Assembly: GCF_003073045.1 (NCBI RefSeq)
Contig: NC_037590.1
Span: 10,311,042-10,375,041, forward strand
Direction: 5' to 3'
Source: Pomacea canaliculata
Taxonomy: Eukaryota > Mollusca > Gastropoda > Architaenioglossa > Ampullariidae
DNA length: 64,000 nucleotides
Position numbers and translations under genes: made by a program. Positions 44,721 through 59,700 of this stretch are shown in pieces (within the stretch, counting starts at the first letter, position 1; each line of letters opens with the position of its first letter). Under the pieces are notes generated by a model. That model was given only the letters and a program-made list of their open reading frames with translations. It had not been told where the DNA came from and ran no database searches.

Positions 44721-47700
44721 CTGAAAAAAACCATTTATGTTTTTGCATATGCATAGAATCTTGCACCTCCAGGAAGAAAATTATCCTGTGCAATTAAGAA
44801 AATTTGAGATTTTTTACCAATTAACTATTGGCAAATAGATGGATCCCAAATCCTAACACGTTTTAAAATAAAGAATTGATAGTTCATTAGCATTTGACTA
44901 TTGATATCTACCTCTCTCCTCCTGATGAAGTCTGACTGGTGCTGACAACAGAGGTGGTGCTGTTAGGGATTTGTGGATGTGTGTTCACTGGATTTGGTGC
45001 TGGTGTTTGAAATACTTCTGCTCGTTCTTGTCCTGGGCTACTTGGTGGATAGGTCAAAGCAAAATCTATGTCTGCAATTTAGACAGGATAATGCAATAGC
45101 TTTACAAGTTCACAAGTCTTTTAGCATGCACACACACATATATATAAATTTTTCCTGTGTAACATGCCCTTACACACACACATACAAATATTAAAACAGA
45201 CTTAGAAATGCATGCATAGCAAAGTAAATTCCCTTAGCTAACCCCCTATATTACAGAACATAAAAAAAATTTTGCATATGCTGAAAGTTGCTTTAAGCTC
45301 AGTTTTCAGCACAATACCCAGTGTCAGATCAATGTTTATCCTCCTTTACTTTTGTATCCCTTTATGTTCCTGAAGATGCAAAACTACAAAGTTAATCATT
45401 AGATTACCATAGTCCTCTATTTGTATCAGTAACAAAGTTCTCTCCACAAAGTGCAAAGCAAGTATGTCTGATTTAGTCACTGCTATGGGAAAATGAGTTT
45501 ACTGGAATATCCTTAGTTTTGTTACTTCTTTCGAGGAACTGCTCTTTCTATTTTTAAGTTTTTCTTATGCACTGAAATATATGTGATCAGAATGTGTTCT
45601 TAAAAAATGAAAGTAGAATTATCCTTCCTGCCAGATACCAAGATCTCTGTCTTGTTTTTTTCTTAACTAGAAATAAAAAATGAAAATAACAGAACATTAT
45701 TCTAAAATGCTTTTGAAGAAGAACAGGCAACTCATTTGACAAGCTATTATTATTACTTTAATGATAGTGGGGCATCAGTTCTGTTTTCTCCTCTCATCTT
45801 CTCAACTAACATAGTTACCGGTGTTTACCTGACACTACTGAGACAACAATATTGAGTAGTAGGAAGATTTTTTTTATGCAATGCAGAACATGCACATTCC
45901 TTTGCAGAAAATACACTTTGTATGCATGTGTGTGTGAGAGAGCGAGAAAGAGAGAGCGAGAGAGAGAGTGGAACTGGTGTAAGGAAACTGTATGATAAGA
46001 AGAATATGTAGATATAAATGCAGATTTATTCAAATCTATGAACATATTTACATGAAAAGCTGCATAAAGGTGTACACTAGTAGAAATTAACATGACACAA
46101 ACACAGGCATGTATGCATATCTATGTAAAATCACACACAGGAAAAAACAGCCACCCATTTTCTTCCAATTATCTATATTGTGCTTTTTTTTCCTAATCAT
46201 ATTAAGTTTTCACCGTTAGTATTTAAAATCAGAAAAATACTTTTCAGGTCTATCATAATACTTCTGTTTAGCATAAAAATTTTATATACTTAAAAGCTTC
46301 CCAACTCTCATAAAACATGAAAGGAAAATGAAACTCATTGTGTCAAATAATGACATATGGTTCATTACACTCTTCCTTCCTGAGCAATGACTTCCTGTTA
46401 TCATCATTTAAAAAAAAAAAGACTACTTTGAAAATAAGTTTAGCCATAATCCAATTACAAGTGTATTTTTACATATGAGAAAATAAAAAAAACAAACAGA
46501 AGATGAGGTTTACTGTTATATATGTTTATCTTGGTATTACAAATGCAGCAATCTAGGTAGGTGCAAAGATTGGAGTTTCTTCATACCAACTACCATCACC
46601 ATCTATGCTACAAGACAGCAGAGGTTGAAAGTTATAATATCATGCTGGTTCTCAGCAAAAACTCAGAAAACTAGTCTAGGATCTCACTTCATGCTGTTAC
46701 ATACAAGACTTAGTAGTATACAATAGAAGTTACATGATTTAAAAGGAACAAACAGAGGCTGTATAAAGTTACTTTAAGAAAAAGCACATTCACAGAAGCA
46801 CAAAGAGATAACAATGTTCTGTGAGAAAAAAGGTCACTGGAGTGATGTAATATATGTTTGTAAATACTCTTTATAATTAACATGCAATTACTACCCAGAT
46901 ACTACAATATCTTAGGCTTTTTACAGGAGGAAATTTCTCATAACTGTATAGACATGGTACAAACATACTATGGATGCAAAAAATTTCAGGATGCAGGAGA
47001 GCAAGTGCACAAATGTGCACATTCTGAGGTAGTCACTTTTAAAATTCTGATAAAAAACCTGCATATCTAACCTCAAAACAAACAAAAAAAAGCCTTGCAT
47101 GCATTTAATGTTAGGAAAAAATACTTGTAATTGTTCACCCATGTCCTCATGCATTTGACTTCGTGCGCATACACATGTGTGTGTGTGCATATGTGTGCAT
47201 CCTATTTATGTGTGATACATATGTATCTGTTGGGGTGTCTCTCAAAGTAATATGTATATCTAAAGCAGGTTTGTTTGAATTTCTGTATAGAAATTTCTTG
47301 AACATGTTGAAGCATCTTAATATTCTCTGCATGAATGCAACACATCATGGGTGAAAAAAGTCTGTTGTAAATAGTGTGTCCTTTATGATCAGTAAAATCG
47401 GATTCTCTTTATCATAAAACCAAAGGAAAGAACAAGAAGGAATATGCATCACCTTGCTTTCTATATTTGTAAGCAGAACAAGCTGGTTGTGAAGGCAAGC
47501 ATTATGAGCCATTATCCAAGAAGATCAAAGGGCAGAAGGCATGGTCAGATGTCTGCTGTTCAAGGTGAGCAGCTAATATCCATTAAAATCTCTGGCAGGG
47601 TTAGTTTCTTTCCAGCTCTCCACAGCAAAGCCAAAAGGCGTTAGTGAAATTACAAGGGCTGAACTAAAAATGAGCTCAAATAACAAAAAAATAAACCAGG

Positions 47701-50700
47701 TCTTTTTTTCCACAACTTTAACAAGTCTGAATTAAAACTGAAAAGAAACTATCCTAATAAGGATAACTTAAGCAGGAACTGGTGGCTCTAAGAGATTAAA
47801 AATTTGCAGACAGGAAATCTAACCTTTGCTGTCAATGATACTAGAGTTGATGCCCTGACCTGGTGCCCCTGCACTGCCATTTAGAGATGCCTGCCTTCTG
47901 ACAGTCTGTTCCTTTGCCTGTGCTGTCTGCACTCGAGGGAATGAACAATACAGGGTGCTCTGTCTCTCTGCAGGGACAGGGGGCTTGCCTTTAGATGTTT
48001 TCAGGGATGATCTGAACTGTTCATCCCAAAGGGCACGAACGCGAGTTCGGTAATCTGACCAGACAGCATTGTCTCCCTCCCTCAAAGAATGGAGGGCAAA
48101 CATGGTGGTGTACATGTCAGAGTGCACGCTCTTGCTAGTGCCAGTGAGTGAAGGGAATAAGGATGAGTCCCTGCTGCAGGATTGCATATCCTGCACATGT
48201 GTGGATGTTTGTGAAGGAGGAAGGCCTGGGCTCATTGGGGACTGGTGAGCACTGTTAGCACTGAGACTAAAGTTAGTAGGATGCATTACACGCATGAGAC
48301 CATCACCACAGGGGGCCATAAGATGCCTGTCACCTTGCCCGTAGTGTTGCTTGGAATTGCTGCTTGGCTGATTGTAACTGTCTGAATCAGCAGTCTCCTC
48401 CACTACAATGGTGACCTCCTCACCAGTTCCTTGAGCCAAAGGGTCGCTTTTGCGACTCAAGGCAATATTGGCACCAGGAAGCATGCTGCCCACGTCCAAT
48501 GGTCGAGCAGTTGATGATGTTGGCAATGATGGAGCTGGTAATGCAGTGAGTTCTTGCTGGTTTTCTGCCCACTGAGGCTGATGAGATTCATCCATCATGG
48601 ACACCAGAGACATTTCAGTACTGGGAGGGGGGCTAATGCTGGGACTGGGAGGGGCACGGCCACGCCCCGTCAAATGAAAGCCAAACTCTGCACCCAGTGT
48701 GGGAAACAAAAAGCCAGTACTGAGTGTAGCAGAGATAGGTAATACAAACACAAAATTAAACATCCACATAGATATGCTCAAAAGTGAAAAAAAAAAAAAA
48801 TAGCATAGAGAAGCAGAAAGTTAAGCTAGGCTTGGGCATGACAAATTAAAAAAGTATAAAATGTATAAAACAAAAAGATGCACTGGATCAGAAAAGAAAG
48901 ATCTGTCCAGGTGAGAAGAGGGGAAAAGAAGAGAAGGGGAGGCAAAGAAGGAAATAAATAAATAAAATAAATAAGACAAATTTAAATTTCTGAGCTTTTT
49001 TTTAAATGGAAAATTTTGTGAACCAGCCTGAAGCTGCATAAATGGATGAACTGCACACATTGTGACCATTCACTAGTTATGACTAATGATGAATGTTTTT
49101 AGGTTTTTGTTTTGTTTTTTTTTTTCCCCACTGCTGCAGTTGTTTTTTTCTTCCTTATTCAATTTCTCCTCCAGTTCAGACCACTTTGAAGGAATTTTAA
49201 GACATTTAAAAATAAATTCCACAAAAAAACAAATAAATTCATGTTTCCTTTTAAGTCATCGATAAAGGAAAATTTTTCAGCTAATATTAAATTTGCATAT
49301 AACTTCTAGATGACTACTTTATGATTTAACTGTTATTTTACTGACATGCAACCAGAAAATCACTAGTGTGAGTTTATTAAAAGGACTGGACTGTCTTATA
49401 TGCCAATTACTGAGCGAAGTGCATTACAAAGCTAATTCTGTTTCTACTCTTTAATAATTATTATTTCTAGAACACAGACAATAGTCACTGATTAGAGTGA
49501 ATGAAGTCTTTTTTGGTTGAAAATGGTTCCCCAATTATCTTAGCAAGAAAAGGGAAGATATACAAGATATCTGAAATGGATGTTATCTTTAAATTGAATG
49601 TGACCAATGACTTTAAGGGAAAATGACACCATCAGCAGCATTTCTATCTTGACAAGAATTACTACATCAAGATATAAATATAAAGTTAGGAAAAAACATT
49701 AATATTCAATATCATTCATTTCATGGGATGGCTATGAAGCTTTGTGGTTAGTACACTCAACTTTAAAGTAAAAGGTTGAGATTTGAAGCTTACTTATGCC
49801 TGTGACAGAAGAACTACTCTGTCATCAGTGATGAATATCTGATATATCAGGAAAAGTAAAAAGTAATGAAGGGGATGGGCCTCACCTTCCAAATGCCATG
49901 CTTTAGATGCAGCAAGCAACACTCTGCTGCCCCTAAAGCAATTAGGTATGGGAACTTTACCTTTTCTTTAAAAACTATTGTTCATTTTTTTAAAAAAATT
50001 ACCTGTAAGGCAAAATATATGCTCAGTCAGACTGTAAGCAGTTTTTTTTTAAACAAAGAAAAGAATACCACACAGGCTTTTGTTAGAACTTCTTCCATGA
50101 CGACTTTAATCTCTATAAGATGGCATTCTATTAACAAAGCTGTATGATGTCATCATGCACTTTACAATGACAACAAATGACTTTGTTCTAATATTATAAA
50201 ATAAAGAAGTTTCTGTTAATTCTACAGCCACATTCTTGGACGTAATAAACTTTGAAATGTGGTATTCTGCATGCTTGTCTACACAATCTAATCTGTACTT
50301 TAACAGTAAAATGTGTTAGAAAAGCTTTGTGAGTAAGCTGCTACAAGTGTTACAAGTTTTGATATATTATCCTTTTTGATGAAACTCTTTCCTCCTTTTA
50401 ACAAAAAAGAAAAATAAAACCCTCTTCCCTTAATCAAAATGCCAAATGCATGTACTCTTGCGCACTCGCACACACACACACATATTTGGAACATACATTT
50501 CTTAACCCCGAAAAAACAGTGCTTCCACAGAATTATCCACAAATTAACGTCTTTTTTTTTTGAAAGATAAAAATATAGTATCTTTAAGATAAAACAACAG
50601 ACAAAATTGAAACAGATATGTCACAAGATGTAAATACTGTCTGTGTCAAAGACCTCTTACTGTGAAATGTTGACATTTTCCCTATTTATCACATTCCCTC

Positions 50701-53700
50701 TTTATGGGTCATGGATACATATTTGTGTGTAAATAGTGAAGATTTTAAATCCTTATTTTTGCCTGTAATATTTGTTTTCTGCATTTCAAAAGCAAGATCA
50801 TAACTGTCTGTACAAATCTGACATCTATGTCTCTAGTTTAAAAAAAATCTACTCAGCCATACAAATTCAAAAACATCTTCCCGAAATGAAAAACAGAATA
50901 AGCAATAAGTAAATGTGCTGGATTTGAACTAGTTTGAATGACAAACAAGGTATTTAGAACATACATCTGAAGACTGGTATCAAAAACAGAACGCACCTCC
51001 AGGGAAAAAGCGATCGGCATGTATGATGAAAGTCTCAATGATAGAACTGACAGCCCCAGTCGTCAGCATGTTTGACCTGAACATCACGAAAAATTCTCTT
51101 GTACATTATGTTCATTCTTCCTGCTTTACTTTTAACGGGTTTATACATCCTCACAGTCACTTTATCAGAAAATAAAAATTGAAAAATCACTTCTTATCAA
51201 CTGCCTTATCCAGAATCATGCAGCACCAAGATATGTTGACATCAAGAAAACACAAAGATAATGATTATGTAAATGCAAGAATTAGCCATTCAGTGACAGT
51301 ATCTAACAATTTCTCCCAAATGAAGAGACTGGTATATGAATAGTTAACAATTGTAGTTTACTTGTACATACGTAACTTACGTTGTTTCTCCAGAAGACCA
51401 AAGAAGATTTGGCCCCATTACAATGGCAATATTGCTTGGTGTCATTTTGTTCACACTACTCTTCTCAGCTAATATGGCAAGAAATTTGATCAAGTACCTG
51501 CATAAAACATATGTGGAAGGCTCATCAAAATTCACATTTTAGTTTTGAAAATAACTAATAAAATAACTTTGATAAACTGCATTCTAGAATTATTTAAAAT
51601 CAGATTTACACCAACCCACACACTGCAAGTACTTACCTAAGGTTGTTGTAATTGCAGGCTGGAAGCCGTTTCAATGTACTATTCAAAGCTTGCATACGCT
51701 GTTCCATTGGACTGTAATTTGTAAAAAAAGCTTACATACATAAAACAATATATATATAAAAACTTTGGCTAAGCAATTTTTAAAAGTCATAATTTGTTCT
51801 CTGTAGGTGAACTGCTTTTAAATGATGAGTTGTGGAAATAAGTTAATATCTAAATCTTTTCCTCCTTTTTTTTTTTCTTTTTCTCATCCCTTTATTGTGC
51901 ACAAATATAACTGGAATTTAAAGGCTAAAAGTAGTGATATGAATTGAGGGTCTAAATCCTCAATACTATGATTTGATTAAATAGTAATCTTTATTTCACA
52001 CAGAAGAAGAAGAGGTTGCAAAAGCATCTTTTACCTCAATGATATTTACTATACCATATGCAAGTTTTAACAGACCAAAACGTAATATACCATTGTGAAC
52101 TAAAAAAAAAAAGATTTACACATCTCAAACATTTGTAAGAAATAAGATATTTTAGACAAAAATAAGATATACTTTTTAAAATTACTCACAGCTGGGTAGC
52201 TGCCATAAAATCAGGATAAAGGTCGAAAGTCAAAAGTGGTTCTGGCAACTCTCTCAAGTACTGCTTCAATACACCTAATAAAAAGGTTGATAGACTTTTG
52301 TGCATTGTTTATAGCATCATTGTCCAAGTTCATTCATTCCAACATGACTGTTTTGCTTTTCTATGCTGATGCAAAAATATATTTTACTAAACATGCAACA
52401 ATCAAAGATAAAAAAGTTTGATTTTTTTTTTTTACAGGGGAGGAAAAAGCTGTTCTGGTGAGGAATTTTAGCAACTTAGTTTCCTCTTCTTAGACTACAA
52501 GTACAACTTTTAGGACAAAATCATTTTATTTTTCAATATAAACAAAGAATCACAAAAACCCTATGGTGAAATAAAGACTGTAGGAATGTAGGAAGTACTT
52601 ACAGACTGCTTACTCAATATTTGAATGACACTTTTGTCACTTTTTAGATTAGTTAGATGTTTAGCTCAAAAACCACATAGAAGTACAAACCTCAAGACAA
52701 GTCTTGCTAAAATGCAAATGCAAATATTATAACCCTTTGCTAAAAAAAGAAAAATAAAATAAAAAATCACCTGCCACTGTATGAGGGTCTGTACTAAACT
52801 CTTCCATGTCAACGATGTTGGCATCAAAGTATGCCTGTAATAAGAAACACATGTATCATCAACACTATCACCACTGTCTGGCTAACAAAAGATTTAAATT
52901 AAATCTCTACCTTTTTATCATGCTCAAAAGTCTAGGTGGCAAACTTAGAAGAAGAGGAAATCACTTTCTTGTAAAGTAGAAAAACTTTAAGATCTTTGCT
53001 TACCTTTAACTTTTTTAGCTTTGAGGCTGCTCCAGCTATCCTAAACAAACCCTGTACAAATTTTAAAAAGAAGTTTTATCTTTGCTTTCTTCTTATATGA
53101 TGATGAGTCACAAGTCCATTTCTATAAAATGGGGTTTCTAAAGTTTCATTATCTATAGGATGAGAATCATAAATGAAATGATTAAAAAGGAAAAAAAAAC
53201 AAAAGTCTTAGGAATATTTTTCTTGTTCTCTATGAAAATGAAATGTTGAGAGTTAATTATTTACATTTATTTAAATTCTCTTTCTTCAAGACTTACCAGA
53301 TGACATGACCATATGAGATAAAGGGTTACACTAGCTTTTTTAACCATTGAAAAGCTGTCTCCCTGACAGTGAGCTGGCACATGCCTGGCATGCAGAGCAG
53401 TCCACTAGTCAAGTAAGCAACTGCCCTGTAACAATATAAAAAGTCCAACGCAAGGCCAATACACCAGCTTTTTCAACCAATACTCTACCCAAACAGCAGA
53501 GAGGTCAGGAGGGCCTTGACATCCTGTCATCTGGTAAGTATCGAAAAAAGAGAATTTGCTCTCAAAATCTAATTTTTTCTTCGACTGTACCAGATGACAT
53601 GACCACAGGAGAATAAAGATCAGGCAGAGAAAAGAAACAAACAACCACCCTAGAAGGAGGCAGCCTGCTGCACTGTGCTGATCGGCTGCAACATGGGGTA

Positions 53701-56700
53701 AGATCCGCTGCTGGGTTCAAAAGATCCACCTGACGCAGTCCATCCTGGGCCATCTTTACAGATATGAGCAGCAAAGAAAGCCTCTTACTGGATTATCCCT
53801 GCCAGCTCCTGGGGCGGGCAGACCCTGCATATACATATTGAGGAATCTCCACAAAAGTCTGTTTATGGATGTCTGAGAACATTTCAAAAATCCATAGGCT
53901 GTAAGAGTGAGGAGCATTCTCAGATGAAGACATTGATCCAGCCTGCTTCCTGCGTGGATAACATCCAAAAGTGCATGGTTTTGATGCCATCTCCTGCTGT
54001 AGGCATATAACTTGTCTGGCAGGCCAGCCGAAAGAGGATGGCAACAAGAGAGACTGCTCCACCAAAACCTGTTTGCAGCTGTCCAAGAACATTCCTACAA
54101 TGGTAGACAATAAATGGGAGGAGCATTCCAGGACAAAGACATTGCTCTTGCCTGCATGGATAACATCGTCCCAAAAATAGCACAGCTTGCTGAACTCTAT
54201 TCTCAAGCAAGAATACAGTCTCATGCTGTAAGCATGTTAACTCACCTGGAAGCCTGTCTCAAGCTGTAAGCAATTTACTCATCTGGACATGAGCATAAAT
54301 GGGGAGGGAAACACCCATTGAGGAAGACTCCACCAATTACTTAGATCCCACCTGAGGCGACTCATCATGTCACACTTGCATCCAATGCTACTTGGACTAA
54401 AGGTTCAACGTTACACGGCTGGTAGAAAAACACTCTGAGCCCTGCAAACACTGAGATGTCCATGTGAGGAGTGTTAACTGATGACTTTTGCCATCGCATA
54501 GCTGGAATCAAGTTTGTGCATCTGGCTAAATGACAAAAAAAAGTGTAAAAAATAATCCATAGCAGGCAGTCTCTAGCATGGCTGACACAGACTATCAAGG
54601 AAATGTATTTTCTCCATGAAAGGAAGTCCATTGTCAAGAATTCTGATGAAAAATGCAGAAACCTCTATAGTGGTAACCGACTGTAGCACAGGCGACACTG
54701 ACTGGGAAACACAAGTCTGTTCTCAAAGAAAAGAAGTCTGTTGTCACAAGAATTTCAACAAAAACAAAGGCCTTCACTGAAAGAAGGAAAACAGTAGCAT
54801 AAGTGAAACAGTCGAGCACGTCTTTTCTCAAGGAAAAGAAATCTTAGCATCAAAAGAATTCCGATGAACAAACATAGAATTCTCTGTAGCGGTAAAAACC
54901 ATTGCACAGGCTGACTGACAAGAGTCACAAGAACCCCCACAAAAAAACCCACATCTTTTCTCAAGAAAAAGAAGTCTGGTGTCACAAGAAAAATGATAAA
55001 AGATGTCAAGCTGGCAATGTCTAGTACAGACAACGACCACTGACAAAGCACAAGTTTTTAGAACTGAGTGAGCGTTGCATGTAGAAGGGCAGCAGCTAGT
55101 GAACCCCACAGTAACCAAAGAAAAAAAAAAAACCGGCGAGTTGGCCTAGTGTTGGACCCTTTATACTGTTACAGGGCAGTTGATCACTTGACTAGTGGAG
55201 TGCTCTGCACGCCAGGCATATGCTAGCTCACTGTCAGGAAGACAATTGTTAAAGAGTTAGTGTAACCCTTTATGTTCTATGCTCATGTCATCTAGCACAG
55301 TTGATGAAGAAATGAAGAAATAGAGAATGATTGGTTTGCATAAAAAATATTAGTCATAGCCTGTTCCGCACTATTGTGTGCCTCAGTGGCATTAGATTCT
55401 TGGTCTGTAGCTTCTAAATAACAGGTCTCAACAAATGCACCATGCTTCTTATTAAATTTCTTTAACAGAGAAATCTAGTTTTAGGAAATTGGTGTTCCTC
55501 TGACCTCTTCTTCCAAGCCTGTGTCTAGAAGCGTGAGAATGCAGGCCTCAAGCACCAACGATATATCTCTTCCCATCAACTGCAAATGCTGTTCAAGTGC
55601 CATGCCAAATATCGGCTTTGTGGGTGAGGATTCTGTAAAAGTATATGGTGAAACAAATACACCCTCAAGACACATCAATCATTGATGTCACAAAAAGTAA
55701 AATTAGGCAAAATGTTCTTTTCAGCTTCAGTGGGATTACAACTCTTGATTACCACGTTTCACATCAAAATCAATAGTGCACATTCATTCGCCTGCAGGTA
55801 ATTTAACCTTTTTTAGCTTCACTGAATGAAAGTGAAAATCATTTGAATTTAAAGTGCATAAAATAAACAGGTATAACTACTGCATTTGTGAAATCAGCAA
55901 AAACAAAAGGCATAAACGAAACAGCACATCTTATATTACCCATAAATGATTTAATCTTTGGGATCATCTCCTCAATGACACTCAAAGCCTTTTTGTGATA
56001 AGATGATTGTGCTTCTAACAGCTGAAATAGGTAAAACAATATTAATATTCTTCTTACCTGAGCATGTAGCAAATCAGTAAAAGGTCACAATAAAGAACCC
56101 TGTAAGAAACTTAATTCTCTGTCATATGAGTCTGACAAATAGTTTACAATTACCAACTGAGGCCATTAAAAAAAAGAAATTCCTAAGATGGAATATCAAT
56201 GAAGATTTTCCCCATTACCAACCAACAAAAATTCAAAAAATTTCTCAAACAGCCCACAACTAGAAACTGTCAAAGTTATATAAATGTAAAACTAAATATA
56301 GAATACAGACTTGCTCCAAGAAAAGGCATCAGTAAGAAAAGCAATGGTATTTTATAAAAAAAAAAAAAAAAAAAAAAGACATCTGACAGTTGTTAATACT
56401 TACAGCAACCAGTCTTGAGCTATGTTCACTTTCTTTGGCAATGAAATTGCATAATTCAATGCTGAGAATATCCTGTTCCAAAGTATAAAAAAAATTACAT
56501 ATGCTGATAGCAATAAATCAAAAATATTTTTTTAATTATGAAAATAAATAAGGGTTAGTAAATGTAACTGGATTTCAGAGAAATGTATTATCCAGTGCAC
56601 ATTTTAAAATATTGTCTTTAAAATGAAAAAGTAGTTTTCTTTAACTCATTCAGGACATCAGGTTGTGGAAATTGATTATTAATCCTGATATAGTTATATT

Positions 56701-59700
56701 GACCAAAACATCAGTATTTTACTATATTTTACTAACTTTTATACTTTCTACTTTATTTGCTGCCTCCTCATATTCTTCTCTCACTGCATCTGCTTTGGCT
56801 GCTGCTGATGCCATGTTTGCTCCAGGTACATGGGACTGCCGCACAGCTGAGTTGAATCTTCAATGCAAAATTTTCAGAACAAAAAAGCAGTAAATGTAAA
56901 CTATAAAATAAACTACTAAAGAATGAGCAAGAACATGCAAAGAACAAAAATATTATATTTAAAAAATTATAAAATAACTTTGAATCTGACACAGCTAATG
57001 TGCCTTAAAATGCAAATAATTAGTTAATGCCAACTATTCACATAAAAATGGATTTAACTCCTCTGAATGCTTATGTGTGCACCAAAAAAGATGATTTAGA
57101 CAGAATGGTACCTGGTTTTTGCTGAATCCATGTCAAGGGTTAATTTGTTTAGCTGCTTTCGATATTTCATTATGCTTGGAATATCAACCTGGAAGAAAAA
57201 TCTTTATTTGTGAGGTTCAGCAATTAATTGCAAAATGTTTTTTAATTAACCCATGCAATCATACAATCCTATGTTGTCATCCTTTTTATGTCATCAAAAT
57301 AGGTTCTGCATTTATATGTACACATTAAGGCAGACATCACATTTGAATGGTGCACTTTCATATCAATGTCATTTCCACTATTCACTACAATCGTGTAGTA
57401 AATTTAGGAAAGAAAAATATTCTTACAGCAAACTTACTGAGACTTAACTAAATGTAAAGGTATTGCTTTTAACATGTGTCAGAGATAAAATTTTAAACAT
57501 ACTGACTGACGAGGGTAAACATCCTTACATACACATCTATAAACAGCATACATCAAGAACACTTTCAGGTGAGACAGTTCGCAAATCACTCAGTATCTCA
57601 AGACAAAATATGTAGTTCAGTCCAACAGTCTTTCAAACTGTCATTACCTCTGCAATATTTTGAAGAGGTATAAGAACTTCTTTCTCAATATCCAACTCAC
57701 ACTGCAGCTCTTCACGTGCCAGGGAACTCTGGCACTCACCACACATCTGACACATAGCCCTGATCATACCACAGACAATAAAAATTAATACCAGCTGACA
57801 GTCATTATCTGCAATAGTCTGAAGGGCACATTACAAACTCATACCACAGCTCCACACATGCTGATGCACTTCGACACTAAGCAATGTCTGACAAATAGTA
57901 CTGGTAAAAACTGCAATGTGTGAGCATCAGTGCATGTGCAGTACACACTCATCAGTTTTTTTAATGGCAGCCTTCTGTCATCAGTAAATCTTTAGGAAGG
58001 CATCCTGTATCCTCTCTAATTCTGATCATGTATTGGTATGCGAGTTTTCACTCTTGTGGTCTGGATGTAGGTATGCAATGCCTGTATGAAGAACCATCAT
58101 CACCGCAACTCATTCATTCTACATATCATTTATCTGCTCAACTCTGCTGGCCATGATCTTCTATTAGCCTGTGGTGACCTAAGGTCACCAACTGTATCTT
58201 GCTGCTGCTGGGAATATATCTATGTGTGTTTATGTATATAGTGTGAGAGACAAATTATTTCAACATGTTTATGTAATTATCTTTAAATTGTTAGTATAAG
58301 CATTATCTGGAATAGTTCTTGTGGATTAATAAAATTGCATCATATTGTAATGAAGCAGAGGTCAGCTTGTTAACCGTTCAGATCCTTTTACCAAGATTTA
58401 AAAAGATGGGTGAAAATGATTACTATTGAGTTATAAACTGTCACAATGGAAAATTTTTAAAATGGCATGAGAAAATTTAATTTTATCTGCTTTCCCAATG
58501 GTAAGTGCCTAAATACTTGAAAGACAAAAATTGTGGTTGTAAGCAATACAAAGAGAGAACAAATCATCAAAAAATTATAAAGCAGCAATTAAAAATGCTT
58601 TTATTGCAATTTTTATGACCAACACATGCATGCAAAAGAAAGAGGGGAAATATAGCATTAAGGAGTCTGTCCATATCATGTAAGTATATTTAAATACATA
58701 AAATATATTGTGTAAAAACAAATATGTCAGCTAATTAATGCTGTTTTAAACTTGTTATTTTGCAAAGACCTACCAATTACTAAATTAAGCTCATGGCTGT
58801 GCAGATTCATAGAACATTGTTCATGTGTAAGTAACTGTATATCTACAGTTCAAATGAGTGAAAACACCTTTATTCTCTCAACCCGTTCTACCCCTCCTGT
58901 CCAGTTCTCCTTACTCGGGATGAAAAGTGTTGACAAAAGTAGCAGCAAATAAATCTTCTCTCCACCAGTGAACAGTCAAAGATGGACAAGCCAGACACAC
59001 AAAGACCGGATTCTTTCATACATTAAGCAGGATAAGTCATGTTTTGCTTTGTTTCTGCTACCCACTACCTAAAATTATTCCTTTTGCAAAAGCAGACTCA
59101 GAACTTCTCTTTGATTCAAACCACTCTTTATTCATGTCAGTGAAGCTGAAACTGTGTAGCTCATAAAAGATGCTAAAAGAACACTCGCACCCTCCACTCC
59201 TTCCTATTTTTCTGGTTGTGTACAGCACTGCTAAATGCTGATTGTATGTTGCCATAGGACACCAATTTAAGAAAGACTCATTAGCCTGAAAGCTAGTATT
59301 ATCACTAATTAATTTGCATATATTTAGCATATCCTACTAGTATTTAAAAATGAGTTCATATATTCCGTTTAATTAAATCTGCACCTACTGCATGATCATA
59401 TGTATAATGAATAATAAAATGTGCTCTAAAGATGTGCATGATTTGTATCAAGAATGAGAAGCATGCACCTAGTTTCAAAAAATAATAACTTTTATTATCC
59501 CAGTGTAAAATTTGCACTTTTTAACATTAATCTTACATCTAACTGTCCTCAAAGATTTAAAAACAAAAGAGAAATCTGGTACACTTACCCCAGAAGTGTT
59601 TCTGGGCCGAGAAGCCCCGCTGATTCAATCAAAGTGTGACTCAGTCCAGTCTCAGGGAGTTTTTTCTGTTGAGATAAAATAATAGTAAAATCAAAATCTA

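Larger units (their letters stand above)
53298..55293. mobile_element. 2-kb element with 150-160-bp terminal inverted repeats and internal tandem repeats, in RhoGAP intron
   Basis: The left arm (53298-53459) reads AGATGACATGA, AAAGGGTTACACTA, CTGACAGTGAGCT, GCAGAGCA, CCACTAGTCAAGT, AACTGCCCTGTAACA and GTCCAAC-AAGGCCAA. The right arm (55141-55293), reverse-complemented, gives the same words in order. Part of the arm (CAGATGACATGACC...AATAAAG) recurs at about 53590-53620. The interior has two families of tandem repeats. No transposase is seen, so this is a non-autonomous long-TIR element. Confidence 0.75.

Noticed and set aside
49735..49800. Functional tRNA gene
   Set aside because: The stems do not pair into a cloverleaf and the B box departs from GGTTCRANYCC; kept only as a SINE-like relic.
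53405..55118. Several overlapping minus-strand ORFs of 60-143 codons
   Set aside because: They lie in the tandem-repeat interior of the long-TIR element, change frame from unit to unit and resemble no protein family. They are repeat-derived open frames, not genes.
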